32,811 bases of DNA from Thamnocephalis sphaerospora (lineage: Eukaryota; Zoopagomycota; Zoopagomycetes; Zoopagales; Sigmoideomycetaceae). The translations under genes were made by a program, and so were the position numbers. Positions 10,674-21,223 of the stretch are shown here, piece by piece; position 1 is the stretch's first letter, and the number at the start of each line of letters is the position of its first letter. The stretch is taken from assembly GCA_003614735.1 (NCBI GenBank), contig KZ992543.1, positions 1 through 32,811 on the forward strand, written 5' to 3'. The notes under the pieces are model-generated. The model was not told the DNA's origin, made no database searches, and saw only the letters and a program-made list of their open reading frames with translations.

Positions 10674-11680
10674 ATGACCACCGTGCTCAAGGCTGGCGAA
10701 GCCAATCTCGGCGTGGGTGTCCGACTGGAGGCGGCATCGTGCGACTGCCTGGCCTGTACTGACGGATGCATGTATGCGCTACTGCGCATAGACTACTATC
10801 ATGGCCGTGGAGTTTGACGGCGGCGTTGTTATCGCGGCCGACTCGCGCACCACCACGGGCGCCTACATTGCTAATCGCGTCACGGACAAGCTGACCAAGG
10901 TGCACGACCGTATCTACTGCTGCCGGTCTGGATCCGCAGCCGATACGCAGGCGGTGGCCGACATTGTGCACTATTATATGCAGATGTACAGGTAGGTAAC
11001 CGGCAGTAGCCGCAGGCTGAGGGACGGCCGGCCGACTGATATGTGATGCTATATGCGCCGATGGCGACCGTAGCGTGGAGCACAGTGAGGCACCAAGGAC
11101 ACGTGTGGCAGCGGCTATCTTCCAGGAGCTGTGCTATAAGAACAAGGATGCGCTTTCCGCCGGCATTATCGTCGCGGGCTGGGACAAGCACACGGGCGGC
11201 CAGGTGTACAGCATTCCGTTGGGTGGCTCGCTGCACCGGCAGCCATTTGCCATTGGCGGTAAGTTAAGCATGGGCGGAGCACCAAGCGGCGCATCGATGC
11301 GTATTAGACTCATCGGATGACAATAGGCTCTGGATCCACGTACATCTACGGCTACTGCGACTCGGCATTCAGGGTGGGCATGTCCCGTGACGAGTGCGTC
11401 GAGTTTACGAAGAACGGTGAGCAAGCGCAGCGCACGGTCACCGACGTGCTTCCCAGACTAATACAATAGGCGGACACCAGCGGTCTCGCTGGCCATGGCG
11501 CGCGATGGTTCGTCAGGCGGTGTGATCCGCTTGGCTATTATCACAGAAGGCGGTGTGGAGCGGATTTTCGTTGGTGGAGAGGATCTTCCCAGTAAGTCGG
11601 CGGGGCGCGTCATGCTGAACTGCATAGAGGCACGACGCTAATTTCGAGTATCAATGTGCTTAGAGCACTACGAAGGCTAG
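10674..11680 (+). CDS. PRE3: 20S proteasome beta-1 catalytic subunit (PSMB6/Pre3, caspase-like site)
   Basis: Proposed exons: 10674-10712, 10792-10991, 11074-11258, 11327-11416, 11481-11591, 11664-11680 (213 aa). Exon 1 encodes the 13-residue propeptide [13 protein letters not shown]. Exon 2 begins at the nucleophile, giving [13 protein letters not shown]. In Thr1 numbering the catalytic Asp17 (AADSR), Lys33 (VTDKL) and the beta-1-specific Arg45 ([17 protein letters not shown]), which gives acidic-side cleavage, are all present. Downstream are [34 protein letters not shown] and [13 protein letters not shown] with the Asp166/Ser169-type motif. The chain closes at LPKHYEG, with a tail of ordinary or slightly short length. 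Autocatalytic cleavage would occur at Gly(-1)/Thr1. All active-site residues are present, so it should be an active subunit. Confidence 0.95.
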
Positions 11681-11889
11681 AGCTCGTCTGGTCTGGGGAC
11701 TGCGCTTGCCATGCTTATGCGACCAAATGCGTAGTCTCGAATAGGACGCGCATACAATGTTAGCCTCCAGCTGCGTCTACTCTCTTTTGTGCTGCATGCC
11801 AACATGGCCGTCGTTTAGTGCTGTATGCTCCCGCCATGTGGTGCGGGTAGCGCAGGGTTTATTGAGACGCAGCGCAAAGACAGGTGTGC

Positions 11890-12534
11890 CTAGTAACGCG
11901 GCTCCTTGTAGTTCTCCGGGTCCTATTGCGTGCGCGTGAGCAAACACACAGTCTGCATTGCTACTCAGCCATCTGTCCGTGCACATACCGTGTACTGCTT
12001 GGCCCAGAGCATGGACGGGATCCAGCCATTCGGGTCACGGTGGCGCCACTGATACGTGCGGAGCAGAGCGCGCAGGTCAGCCTACGCTGTCGATCGTCGT
12101 GATGCAGCTGGATGGCGGCGGCTTACCTCGTTCTTTGCAGAGTAGCGGAACAGCAGCACGCTGATACCAGCGATACCGAGCGCAGTAATGAAGGTGTTGC
12201 GGCGCCAGTTGGCCGGCTGTCCCCACCAGCCTCCGGCCGGGGACCTGGCACGCACGGTCGTCAGCATCGCGCTTCGAGGGCCACAGCAGTATTCAAACAC
12301 GCTACTCACCAGACCTCCTTCGGATACGGATAGCGCGGACCAGCTCCCTGCAGAGCACGAGACGGTGATAGCGAGCGAACGCGGCATCAGTACAGACCGC
12401 ACAACACTACTTGCAAGTCGCATACACGAATCCCTGACGCGTGCGATCTTGCCGATCCACGCCGCACTGGGCTAGTATGACCGGCACGATCCCTACGCAG
12501 CATAGACCAAACTGCTGTCGACTGGGCCTACCAT
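11890..12534 (-). CDS. Small single-span membrane protein with YPYPKEVWSPAGGWW and IPSMLWAKQ motifs, function unknown
   Basis: Well-supported exons in transcript order: 12347-12310, 12244-12127, 12048-11989, 11922-11890. They join in phase to 82 codons and a stop. The protein has a tyrosine/proline-rich start (RYPYPKEVW), SPAGGWWGQPANWRRNT, one hydrophobic segment (ALGIAGISVLLFRY), then SAKNEWRH, GWIPSMLWAKQYTDPENYK and the end EPRY. This layout resembles small fungal mitochondrial or ER membrane proteins that I recognise only as conserved hypotheticals, so I give no function. A likely 5' end is ATG 12534-12532 followed at once by an intron, then a 39-nt exon 12466-12428. Both introns have ordinary sizes (65 and 80 nt), but this start is tentative. 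It is convergent with PRE3 and in tandem with SUB2. Confidence 0.65.
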
Positions 12535-12874
12535 TGTGAGCAGACGATTGGCTAGACAGCAGAGACGACGGATGTGAAAGGAGAAGTGGCGATTTGGTTG
12601 GTTTCGGGTGGCGCTGGGCCGCCGTCTGTGTTGACCAACTGCTAGTTTCTCTTTGGTAGACACTGCCACGGATACATCACAAGTGTTTATTTGCCGCAGC
12701 AAGCAACGGTTGCTGGACGGCACAGGCGTTCAGGGCTAGTGGCCATCCGCCGACGAAGAACAAAGCAAGGGGCAAATGGGGCAATGGCAACGGCAAGGGT
12801 GTTGGCCAGAGAAACAGAGTCCGCGCTTTCCTCGGCCGACGCGGCGCCGGCGGCCGCAGTCGCAATGTAGCAGC
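12535..12874. other. Intergenic region between SUB2 3' end and the small membrane protein gene
   Basis: 340 nt in the head-to-tail gap of two minus-strand genes. It should contain the SUB2 3' UTR and the small gene's promoter. Nothing else recognisable was seen. Confidence 0.45.
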
Positions 12875-14312
12875 CTAAGCGTTCATGTAACTGCTGACGT
12901 CGACGGTCTCGGGCATCTCCGAGATGTTGACCTCGAACCGCTCCTGGACAAGGTCCAGCGTGGCGGCGTCCTCCTCGCTCGACACAAACGTGACGGCCAG
13001 ACCCTTGGTACCGAAACGGCCAGCACGACCGACACGATGCAGGTAGGTGTCGGGACCGTCCGGCATGTCGTAGTTGATGACAATGTTAACACGCTCAATG
13101 TCAATACCACGGCCAAACACGTCGGTGGCCACCATGATGCGCTTGTTGAACTCCTTGAACGCCTTGTAGCGAGCAATACGCTCCTCCTGCGGCATCTGGC
13201 TGTGGATGCAGATGCTCGGGAACTGCGCATCGACCAACAGCTTGTTGAGCTGGTTGGCGCGACCAACCGACTTGACAAAGATGCAGACCTGGTTGAACTC
13301 GAGCGAGTCAAGCAGATCGCTCAGCTTGCGATTCTTTTCAGCTTCCTGCAGCTTGACATAGTGCTGCTGGAGACCGTGAAGCGTGAGCTTGGACTCGGCG
13401 TCCACGTACACTTCGGCCGGGTTGTTCATGAACTTTTTGCACACGGGCCGGACATCGTTGCTCAGCGTGGCGCTGTACATCATGACCTGCTTGTGATGCG
13501 GCGTGGCGCGGAAGATCTCCTGGATGTCGCGACGCATGTCTGTAGGCGCAAGCTAGGTTAGCAAACGGGCCAGCTGAGGCGACCACTCGGCGATCCATGC
13601 GTACCGAGCTGGTCCAGCATCTTGTCGCACTCGTCGAGCACAAAGTGCTTGAGGCTACCAAGGCGCAGCGACTTGTCCTTGACCAGGGCAAGCACACGAC
13701 CCGGCGTGCCCACCACGATGTGCGGGCACTTGTCCTTGTCGCGCAGCAGCTCCTGATCCTTGCGGATCGGCGTGCCACCGTAAAACACCTCGGTGCGCAC
13801 CTCCGGCAGATACTTGCTGAAGCGGCTGTACTCGTTGCGAATCTGGAAAGCAAGCTCGCGCGTGTGGCACAGCACCAGCACGCTGACGTCGGTGGACGAC
13901 GTGTCTACCTGCTGCAGCGTGGCGAGCACAAACACGGCCGTCTTGCCCATACCGGACTTGGCCTGGCAGATGACGTCCATGCCGATGATGGCCTGCGGAA
14001 TGCACTCCTGTTGGACTAGCAGACGAGCCAGTGTCAGTACAGGCCCACGATCGGTTGGAATGCGCTCTGCCCAATACAGGACCTACCTTCACTAGGATGC
14101 TCGAAACCGCAGTCCACGATGGCGCGCAGCAGCTCGGGCTTGAGCAGGAAATCGCGGAAGCCAGTCGAGTGGATGCCGACGTAGCTGCCCTTCTTGTCCT
14201 TTTCGGCCACCTCGCCGTTGGCGGCGGTGGTGTCGGCCTCGGGGATGACGGCGGCGACATTGGTGGCGTCGACCTCGTCAAAGTCCAAAAGCTCTTCCGG
14301 GTGATCAGCCAT
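12875..14312 (-). CDS. SUB2: DECD-box ATP-dependent RNA helicase Sub2/UAP56
   Basis: Sub2 helps assemble the early spliceosome and, in the TREX complex, couples transcription to mRNA export in the nucleus. Exons in transcript order: 14312-14087, 14015-13605, 13539-12875 (433 aa). Motifs: Q-motif region [15 protein letters not shown], Walker A AKSGMGKT at about 94-101, [13 protein letters not shown], the family-specific DECD at about 203-206, SAT at 235-237, then [14 protein letters not shown] and [12 protein letters not shown] in the second RecA lobe. The chain ends DVSSYMNA. The acidic N-terminus ([14 protein letters not shown]) matches the family. A (GAC)n tract lies just upstream in the 5' leader. 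It has only two introns, few compared with its neighbours, as expected for a highly expressed gene. TIM44 lies divergently 1.35 kb away. Confidence 0.97.
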
Positions 14313-15660
14313 GGTGTAGATGCGGCCAGGCAATACTAGACGACGACGACGACGACAAGAGGTGCTGTTTACGCGTACGCACAATAGCCATCGCAGTGTA
14401 ATTGGCCACGTGGCGTATTGCGCAAAGCCAGCGCAGCAGCCAAAATCAGCATTGTCACGCCCATGTTCCAAACAAGAACAGTGCGATGAGCAGACGAATG
14501 ATCATGGCACAGGGCGTTGGGTAAACAAGTAGACAAGGTGCAAAGGCAAATGTGAGCGGGCTGGTAGAAGAGAACGCTACATGCAGCGTGGGTGCCGATG
14601 CTGATGTGGCAGAAGCCTCCACTGACTCGGTGCACAGATGGCCGCCTGGCACCGGAGGATCCATCGTGCCAGCATAAAAGCTCGGCAGCAGCTTCTATGA
14701 CCGTCGTCGTCGTCGCCGCCGTCGTTGTCGTCACCGTCGGCTCCGTTCTGTTCACGATCTCGGCGTGCGCTGCCGTGCCAGACTGCGTGTACGTGTGGGT
14801 AGACGCGCGACTTGCATCGCGTGCTGTCGCCGATCGGCACGCCGCAGCAAGGATGACAGCACTGCCTAGGCCAGCGTGTCGGCAGTAGCGACAACGACAA
14901 CGGCGACGGCGACGCGCGCCGGCGTGATCGTCGCGGATGGGTGGAGCACAGCCCGCAGCCGCTTGACCAGAGAGGGAATTTGCCACATCATATGGGCCTT
15001 GCCAGATCGCTGCGCCGGTCGACAGCCAACACAGCTGCTTGTCGAGCAGAGAACATACCTCGTTGGCTTGAAGTAGCAGCAGATACACACACGCGAGTGC
15101 GCGCGATGATGAGGTGGTGGTGATGGCGGTGGACGACGGTGGTGAAAGTGGGAGGAGGGAAGGAGTGATGATGGGCGATACGCGTGCGAATAACAACAAA
15201 AAGCACCTTTGATGAGTGCATCGCTTGGCTGCTGTGTGGCATCCGATGACTAGCCAGCTATGATGGATAGCACTCATACTGTCACTGTCACTGCTACTGC
15301 TAATGCTGCTGCTACTGCTGCTGCTGCTGCTACTGCTGCTGCTGCTTCAACTACTATTTATATTGCTGCTGTTGCTGCCTGGCGCCGTGTGCTTGGCAGC
15401 GTGTGTGTGTGTGTGTGTTGTTCTCTGATCAGTGTATGCGCGGAGCTGTGCTAGTTTCGCATGTTGGCAGTTTTCCCCGAGGGGATCAGCTCCGATGCCC
15501 CATCGTTCGCCCGAGCATTGACACGCGTGTGTACGCAAAGAAAAAGCGCCACCCGCTTGGCCGGCAGCGACGACGGCGTGGCACCCAAACTCGCACGCAC
15601 TCCTTTGCTGGTCCATCGTACGCTCGCACACGCATATACGCGCTCGCATTCTACGGCACC
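14313..15660. other. Divergent intergenic region between SUB2 and TIM44
   Basis: 1.35 kb shared upstream region. It contains (GAC)n at about 14339-14356, GTC-rich triplets at 14700-14735, a long CTG/ACTG-rich tract at 15281-15380 and GT repeats at 15401-15419. A minus-strand frame of 302 codons (15277-14369) spans much of it. Its product is Cys/Thr/Ala-biased with no family motif and is probably a by-product of triplet composition. A short hydrophobic piece ([15 protein letters not shown]) near 14500 in another frame is too isolated to call a gene. Confidence 0.5.
15281..15380. repeat. CTG-rich imperfect triplet tract
   Basis: About 100 nt of CTG with interspersed ACT/AAT triplets in the SUB2-TIM44 divergent promoter region, followed by a GT run at 15401-15419. 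Confidence 0.8.
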
Positions 15661-17534
15661 ATGGCGACTCAACGCATGCTGGCCTCTCGCGCGCTGCTGC
15701 TGCGCGCCGGCAGACCGTCTCTCTTGCCGCTGCGACCGGCCGTCACCCGGCCCGCCTACGACGCGTTCGCCGTGGGCGCTATGGCAGTGCGGCACAAGAG
15801 CGCGATGACTCGATTCGTCGAGTCTATTCGCGAACAGGTAAAGGAGAACCAGGAATTCCAGCAGAATGTGAAGCAGCTGCAGGACAAGTCCAGCGAGCTG
15901 GCCGAGTCGGAATCCATGCAGCGCGCAAAAAAGGCTATTGAAAGAGCCAAGGTAAACGGACGGAGCAGGCCATCACGACGTCTGCGTTGGGCGGTTGCGC
16001 CGACAGACGGGCACTGATACGCTGTGGCATCTAGGGCGAAGCGAGCGTCGGCTCGGAGAAGCTGCGCAAAACGATGGAAGAGGTGAAGAAGGGCGCCGAT
16101 GTTGTAGGCGGCAAGGTGCGCGAGGTTGCCAAGGATATTGGCGACACCAAGATTGCTCAGGCTAGCAAGAAGACGGTATGTGTTGCAAGCATAGCACGGA
16201 TGGGCCGTTGGATTACATGGCTAAACTTGTTTGTGGTTGCATAGATTGAGAAAACCGCGTCAGCAGTGGCCGATGCTGTCGATAAGACCACCGAGCCGAT
16301 TCGCCAAAGCGAAACGTACAAGGAGGTCAGCAGCCAGGTCAAAGGCTACGTGGACGAGACCAGCTCGCGATATGGTGGCTTCATTCCCAAGGAGCGCCGT
16401 CGCAAGAGCATTTACGAAGTAACAGGCGACCAACAGCACATTTTCAGCAAGCGTGTTGAGGAAAATCCCGAGTAAGCACGCGGTGTAGAAAAGGCGCGGC
16501 AAACGTATGATAGCAGCTTGGCTTACGCGAAACAACGCTGATGGCGTTAGAGCCGGCGAGTCGGTTGTGATTCACAAAGACTCGGCATGGAAAGAGAGCT
16601 GGAAGAACTTTAAGGAGACCAACTCGCTTATGCAGAGTAGGTTGACCCGTGGCTGTTTGCAGACGCGCTCCAAACCGTGCTAACCGCAATGGACGGACAG
16701 GCATCTTTAGCGCAAAACGCAGCTACGAAGATAGCGACAACGTGCTGATTCAGTATACGCGCGCCTTCACCGAGCGCGTCTCGGACACGTTCGGCTCCAT
16801 TTTTTCCGAGTCGGAGAGCGCCATGGCCATTGCTCAGCTGAAGGAGACGGTGGATCCCAACTTTAACATGGAGGTGTTTATGCGCCAGGCGCGCGAGTTT
16901 ATCATTCCTGAAGTGATCGACGCCTACCTGCACGGAGACACAGAGACACTGCGTCTGTGGTGCTCGGAAGCGGTACGAAAGCATGACAGAGCGTGCGGGC
17001 TACTTGCCACCAGTGCTAACGATGCTGCGATGATGTCCGACGGATGCATGCTATCAGACGTATAATGTTCTGACGGCTGGTATTCAGGCCCAGATTCAAC
17101 AGGGTCTCATCAGTGACTCTAAGATTCTGGATCTGCGAAACGTTGAGGTACGTTACAAGCTTGGCAATGGCGTGTCTAGCACCTCACTGACTACAGCACA
17201 ACGATGGCATGGACGGGATCGCGTAGTTTGTGTCGGCCAAGGTACTCGACAACGATATACCGGTGCTGGTAGTTTCCTTCAACACGCAGGAGATTATTCT
17301 GTTCCGTGATCGCAAGACGGGCGAGCTGGTTCACGGCAAGGAGGTAGGTTGAGAGACACGCTATGTAGTAGACATGGCTCGTCTGCTAACATGACACGCT
17401 TGCATCAGGATCATATTGAGCGCGTCTACTATGCATGTGTGTTTGCCAAGCACGAAGATGACTTGCACAACCCAGTAACAGGCGGCTGGCGAGTCGTAGA
17501 CATGGCCAAGCACGACTCGCGGCCAACATGGTAG
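15661..17534 (+). CDS. TIM44: Mitochondrial import motor scaffold Tim44
   Basis: Tim44 tethers mtHsp70 to the TIM23 channel on the matrix side of the inner membrane. Exons: 15661-15951, 16035-16175, 16245-16471, 16551-16636, 16701-16972, 17058-17147, 17227-17343, 17409-17534 (449 aa). The N-terminus is an arginine-rich, acid-free presequence (MATQRMLASRALLLRAGRPS) reaching about residue 45. It leads into a charged helical region (FVESIREQVKENQEFQQNVK) and several lysine-rich amphipathic stretches. The C-terminal domain begins around SVVIHKDSAWKESWKNFKE and runs through SAKRSYEDSDN, FTERVSDTFGSIFSESE, LWCSEATYNVL, LDNDIPVLVVSFNTQEI and GGWRVVDMAKHDSRPTW. Length matches yeast and human Tim44. 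All phases agree. The acceptor of exon 7 (after GCGTAG at 17226) was chosen because it restores the conserved LDN..PV strand. Confidence 0.93.
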
Positions 17535-17559
17535 CGACGCCACATACCTGCTTGCTTTG

Positions 17560-17585
17560 CCCCCCCCCCTCTCTCTCTCTCTCTG
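17560..17585. repeat. Poly-C/(CT)n tract
   Basis: A run of nine or ten C followed by CT dinucleotides in the convergent TIM44/uS14m 3' region. Confidence 0.85.
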
Positions 17586-17797
17586 GGCATCCGCATACAT
17601 GCACCTACACACACGCGCTTTTTTGCGAGCATCAGCAGCTCGCCCTCCATGCCTGCTGTACACGTGTAGACTCTTTCGTATATTTCCAGTCGGACGCAAA
17701 ATACACCGCTACTCGCGAATCCGAGGCATCGCCGCGTCTCGACAGTGTGCAGAACAGTCCGACATTGCCCGCAAACGATGCTGTGTTATACTGTGCT

Positions 17798-18097
17798 TTA
17801 CCAGGTGCTCTTCATGACGCCCGGCAGCTCACCGCGCAGTGCCTTGAGGCGGAACTGGTAGCGGCAGAGGCGAAAATCGCGAAAGACGCCACGGCCACGG
17901 CCAGTCTCCAGACACCGGTTCTTCACGTTGCCCGGGCGTGTTTGGTGCGGGAATGCATTCAGCGCCAGCTGGGCCTGGTGGCGGATCCGAGCGGGCAGCT
18001 GCTCGTTGCGCGTAATATGCCGATAGGCCTGGCGCTGCACTTCAAAGGCAGCTACCGCCGTGCGGTTGCGCAGATCGCGAAGAATGCGTGCGTGCAT
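17798..18097 (-). CDS. MRP2: Mitochondrial small-subunit ribosomal protein uS14m
   Basis: A single exon of 99 codons plus stop. It reads RDLRNRTAVAAFE early, then LPARIRHQAQLALNAFP, NVKNRCLETGRGRGVFRDF with the invariant RNRC..(T/S)GR core, then RLCRYQFRLKALRGELPGV and the universal C-terminal KSTW. The zinc-binding cysteines of some bacterial S14 forms are absent, as is usual for the mitochondrial type. The ATG at 18097 is the only in-frame start before an upstream stop. It sits on the opposite strand to its neighbours: convergent with TIM44 (264 nt gap) and divergent from CLF1 (188 nt between start codons). No cleavable presequence is obvious, although the N-terminus is basic. Confidence 0.88.
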   Translation of the reverse strand: MHARILRDLRNRTAVAAFEVQRQAYRHITRNEQLPARIRHQAQLALNAFPHQTRPGNVKNRCLETGRGRGVFRDFRLCRYQFRLKALRGELPGVMKSTW

Positions 18098-18285
18098 GAT
18101 CCAAACGGGTGCTGGTGGCGGAAAGTGGGATGACGCGCGAAAAGCAAAGCAGCGATCGTGTATGCTGTGTTGTCAGCGCCTCTCTCTCTAGTCTTTCATC
18201 GACAGCGTCGCGAATCCACGCTGTCCCTGCTGCTCCGGCACGACACCCAGACTAGCACTAGGAGACAGCGACCTTGCACATCATC
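18098..18285. promoter_or_regulatory. 188-nt bidirectional promoter between uS14m and CLF1
   Basis: The two divergent start codons are 188 nt apart, so both promoters must share or overlap this short segment. It holds a CT-rich patch (CCTCTCTCTCTAGTC) near 18180 but no TATA box. Confidence 0.6.
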
Positions 18286-21223
18286 ATGGAGCAGAAGCAG
18301 GTACCCGGCGGGTACGATCGGAGCGGGCGGGCTCCAAAGGCAAGTGGTCAAGCATGCCTGCTACTGCAGCAGCGAGCGCGAGACTGACGCTGAGCGACCG
18401 GCAGATCAAGAACAAGAATCCCGCCCCGGTGCAAATTACCGCGGAACAGCTGATGCGCGAGGCGCACGAGTTCCGCGAGGTGGCCATTGCTGCACCGCGC
18501 CAGAAAATCACGGATAAGGAGGAGCTGGCCGAGTATCAGATGGATAAGCGACGCAGCTTTGAGGACATGCTGCGGCGCAATCGCATCCACGTTGGTACCT
18601 GGCTCAACTATGCTGCGTGGGAACAAAGCCAGGATGAAATCACTCGGTGGGTGGGCCGGCGGTAGTCGCATAGACATGCAGCAATTAACGCAGCATGCTC
18701 TGGTGTACTGGCAGGGCGCGCTCCATCTACGAGCGCGCATTGGACGTGGATGCGCGCAACGTCACTGTTTATCTCAAGTACTTGGAGATGGAGATGAAGA
18801 ACCGCAATGTGAACCGTGCGCGCAACCTGTTTGACCGCGTGGTGGCGCTGCTTCCGCGCGTGGACCAGTTCTGGTAGGCAGAAGACCGGGTATTGCGCGG
18901 CTGCTTGACAGCGTGTGGCCAGACACTTACGCAGCGACCCTGTGGCGTAGGCTAAAGTTTACATACATGGAGGAGATGCTGGGCAACGTGAACGGTGCAC
19001 GGCAGATCTTTGAGCGCTGGATGCAATGGCAGCCGGAGGAACCGGCCTGGATGGCATACGCCAAGATGGAGATGCGCTACGGTGAGGTGGATCGTGCACG
19101 GGCCGTCTACCAGCGGTTTGTGCAAGTGCATCCGGATCCGAAAAACTGGCTCAAATGGGTCAGGTTTGAGGAGGAGCAGAACAATATTGGTACGTACAGG
19201 ACGTGCCCGATACCAAGTACTGCTGGCTAATGACTATGGCTCATGCACGTGGATAGAGCAAGTGCGCGAAATATTCGACCAGGCGTTCCAGTTTCTGGGT
19301 GACGACCACATGGACCAGAAGCTGGTGATTGCGTTTGCCAAGTTTGAGAGCAAGCAGCGTGAGGTGAGCGCCGTACTGGATGGGCTGGCAAGGTGAGCGT
19401 ATACTGATGCGTGTATGGCGGTTCGGACTGGCTAGTATGAGCGGGCACGTGCTATTTTCAAGTATGCGCTGGAGCGCTTGCCAAAGCACAAGTCTGAGGC
19501 GCTCTACAAGCAGTATACGCAGTTTGAGAAACGATTTGGCGACAAGGACGATATCGAGACGGTGGTGATGGCGAAGCGACGTGGACAGTATGAGCAGGTG
19601 GGTAATCTTTTGCGATTGACAAAGGCGTGTGGCTAACGGGACAGCGATATACTCTTGTGATGCCATAGCAAGTGCGCGAGAATCCGCGCAATTACGATGT
19701 CTGGTTCGACTATGCGCGACTGGAGGAAGCAACGGCAGATGTGGAGAGGACGCGCGAAGTGTATGAGCGGGCTATTGCGCAGGTGCCGCCATCGGAGGAG
19801 AAGCGTCACTGGCGGCGATACATTTATCTTTGGATCAACTATGCCCTGTTTGAGGAACTAGTGGCCAAGGTAGCGGGTCTGCACTGTCAGTGTGCGCAGC
19901 ACTTGTACTGATACGTCCTGCAATAGGACTATGAGCGTACGCGCCAGATCTACCAAGAGTGCCTGCGCCTGATTCCGCACAAAAAGTTTACCTTTGCCAA
20001 AATCTGGCTGCTGGCGGCTCGCTTTGAGATTCGGCGTCTGAATCTGACGGCTGCGCGCAAGACGCTCGGAATGGGCATTGGTATGTGTGCATGCGCGTGC
20101 GTTACTATCGAGTTCAACACCTGCTAACGCTGGCCATCGCAAACAGGCAAGGCGCCCAAAGACCGTCTGTTCAAGGGCTATATCGAGCTGGAGCTGGAGG
20201 TGGGTGGCGCGCCGCCCAGAATGCAGCACGAGCCGAGCTCATGCCTTTTTTTTTCATTGCTACTGGCTAGCTGCGCGAGTTTGATCGCTGTCGCACACTG
20301 TATACAAAGTTTCTCGAGTACAATCCGGCCAACTGCTACGCGTGGATCCGGTTTGCCGAGCTGGAGCGGTCGCTGGGCGACTATGAGCGTGCGCGCGCCA
20401 TTTTCGAGCTTGCCGTTGCACAGCCAGCACTGGACATGCCCGAGCTGTTGTGGAAGGCGTACATTGACTTTGAGGTGGAAATGGCCGAGTTTGCATCTGC
20501 ACGCAAGCTGTACGAGCGCCTGCTGCAGCGCACCGAACATGTCAAGGTATGTGGTAGTTGGCTGGCGTCTGCAGATGGTGTGCAGCTTACGCTGACGTCA
20601 CATCTAGGTTTGGATCAGCTATGCACGCTTTGAGCTGGAGGCTGTGGCCGAGGACGAAGATCCAGCCGAGCGGGAAGAGGAGCGCGCTGAGCGGGCGCGC
20701 AAGACGTTCCAGCGGGCGTACGACAGCATGAAACAGCGCGATCTCAAGGAAGAGGTGGGTGCATGCTTGCAGCGTATAGCGACAGAGACCGCGTGCTCAT
20801 CAAAGTTGAACTTGCGCCGTGTGCAGCGCGTTCTGCTGCTAGAAGCATGGCGCGAGATGGAAGCCCACTATGGCGATGCCGCGTCGCGCGCAGCTGTTGC
20901 CAAGCGGATGCCCAAGGTCGTCAAGCGCCGGCGAAAGGTTGAGGGCGAAGAGGGTGCTGGTGCTGGCGCCTGGGAGGAGTACTATGACTACATCTTCCCC
21001 GACGATGAGACGCAAAAGCCTAACCTCAAGCTGCTCGAGCTGGCCTACCAGCTCAAGGTAAGCGATACATGGCGTTTATACCGCTGCGCGACTGCTGCTG
21101 ATGCCGAGCGTACCGCAGTCCAAGCGAGAGGCAGAAGCACGAGCCAAGGCAGCCAGCGCATCCACCTCCGCGTCAGCACCGGACACGGAAGAGACTGCTG
21201 CGTCCGATGACGAGCATGCGTAG
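18286..21223 (+). CDS. CLF1: Pre-mRNA splicing factor Clf1/Syf3 (Crooked neck), HAT-repeat protein
   Basis: Clf1 is a scaffold of the Prp19-associated (NineTeen) complex that promotes tri-snRNP addition and spliceosome activation. Exons: 18286-18339, 18405-18646, 18715-18873, 18951-19189, 19257-19363, 19436-19597, 19669-19869, 19927-20080, 20147-20199, 20271-20546, 20608-20754, 20827-21057, 21119-21223 (709 aa). [19 protein letters not shown] opens the conserved part. It is followed by many HAT units, each with W..Y..(W/F/M)E and R.(I/V)(Y/F)ERA elements, for example [75 protein letters not shown] and [10 protein letters not shown]. The tail is acidic and Ala/Ser-rich. Intron 1 appears to use a GC donor. 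The last exon is less conserved, so its acceptor is less certain. Confidence 0.95.

Noticed and set aside
12776-13561. 261-codon + strand ORF rich in Leu, Val, Asp, His
   Set aside because: It lies antisense to SUB2, whose helicase motifs explain the region. Such mirror ORFs are common opposite GC-rich coding exons.
14369-15277. 302-codon minus-strand ORF between SUB2 and TIM44
   Set aside because: No family motif, and Thr/Ala/Cys/Arg bias arising from GTC and CTG triplet tracts. It sits in a divergent promoter region with no matching splice pattern.
15281-15380. CTG-rich tract considered as poly-Ala/Leu coding sequence or a CRISPR-like repeat
   Set aside because: Imperfect triplet microsatellite with no spacer structure, located between divergent genes.
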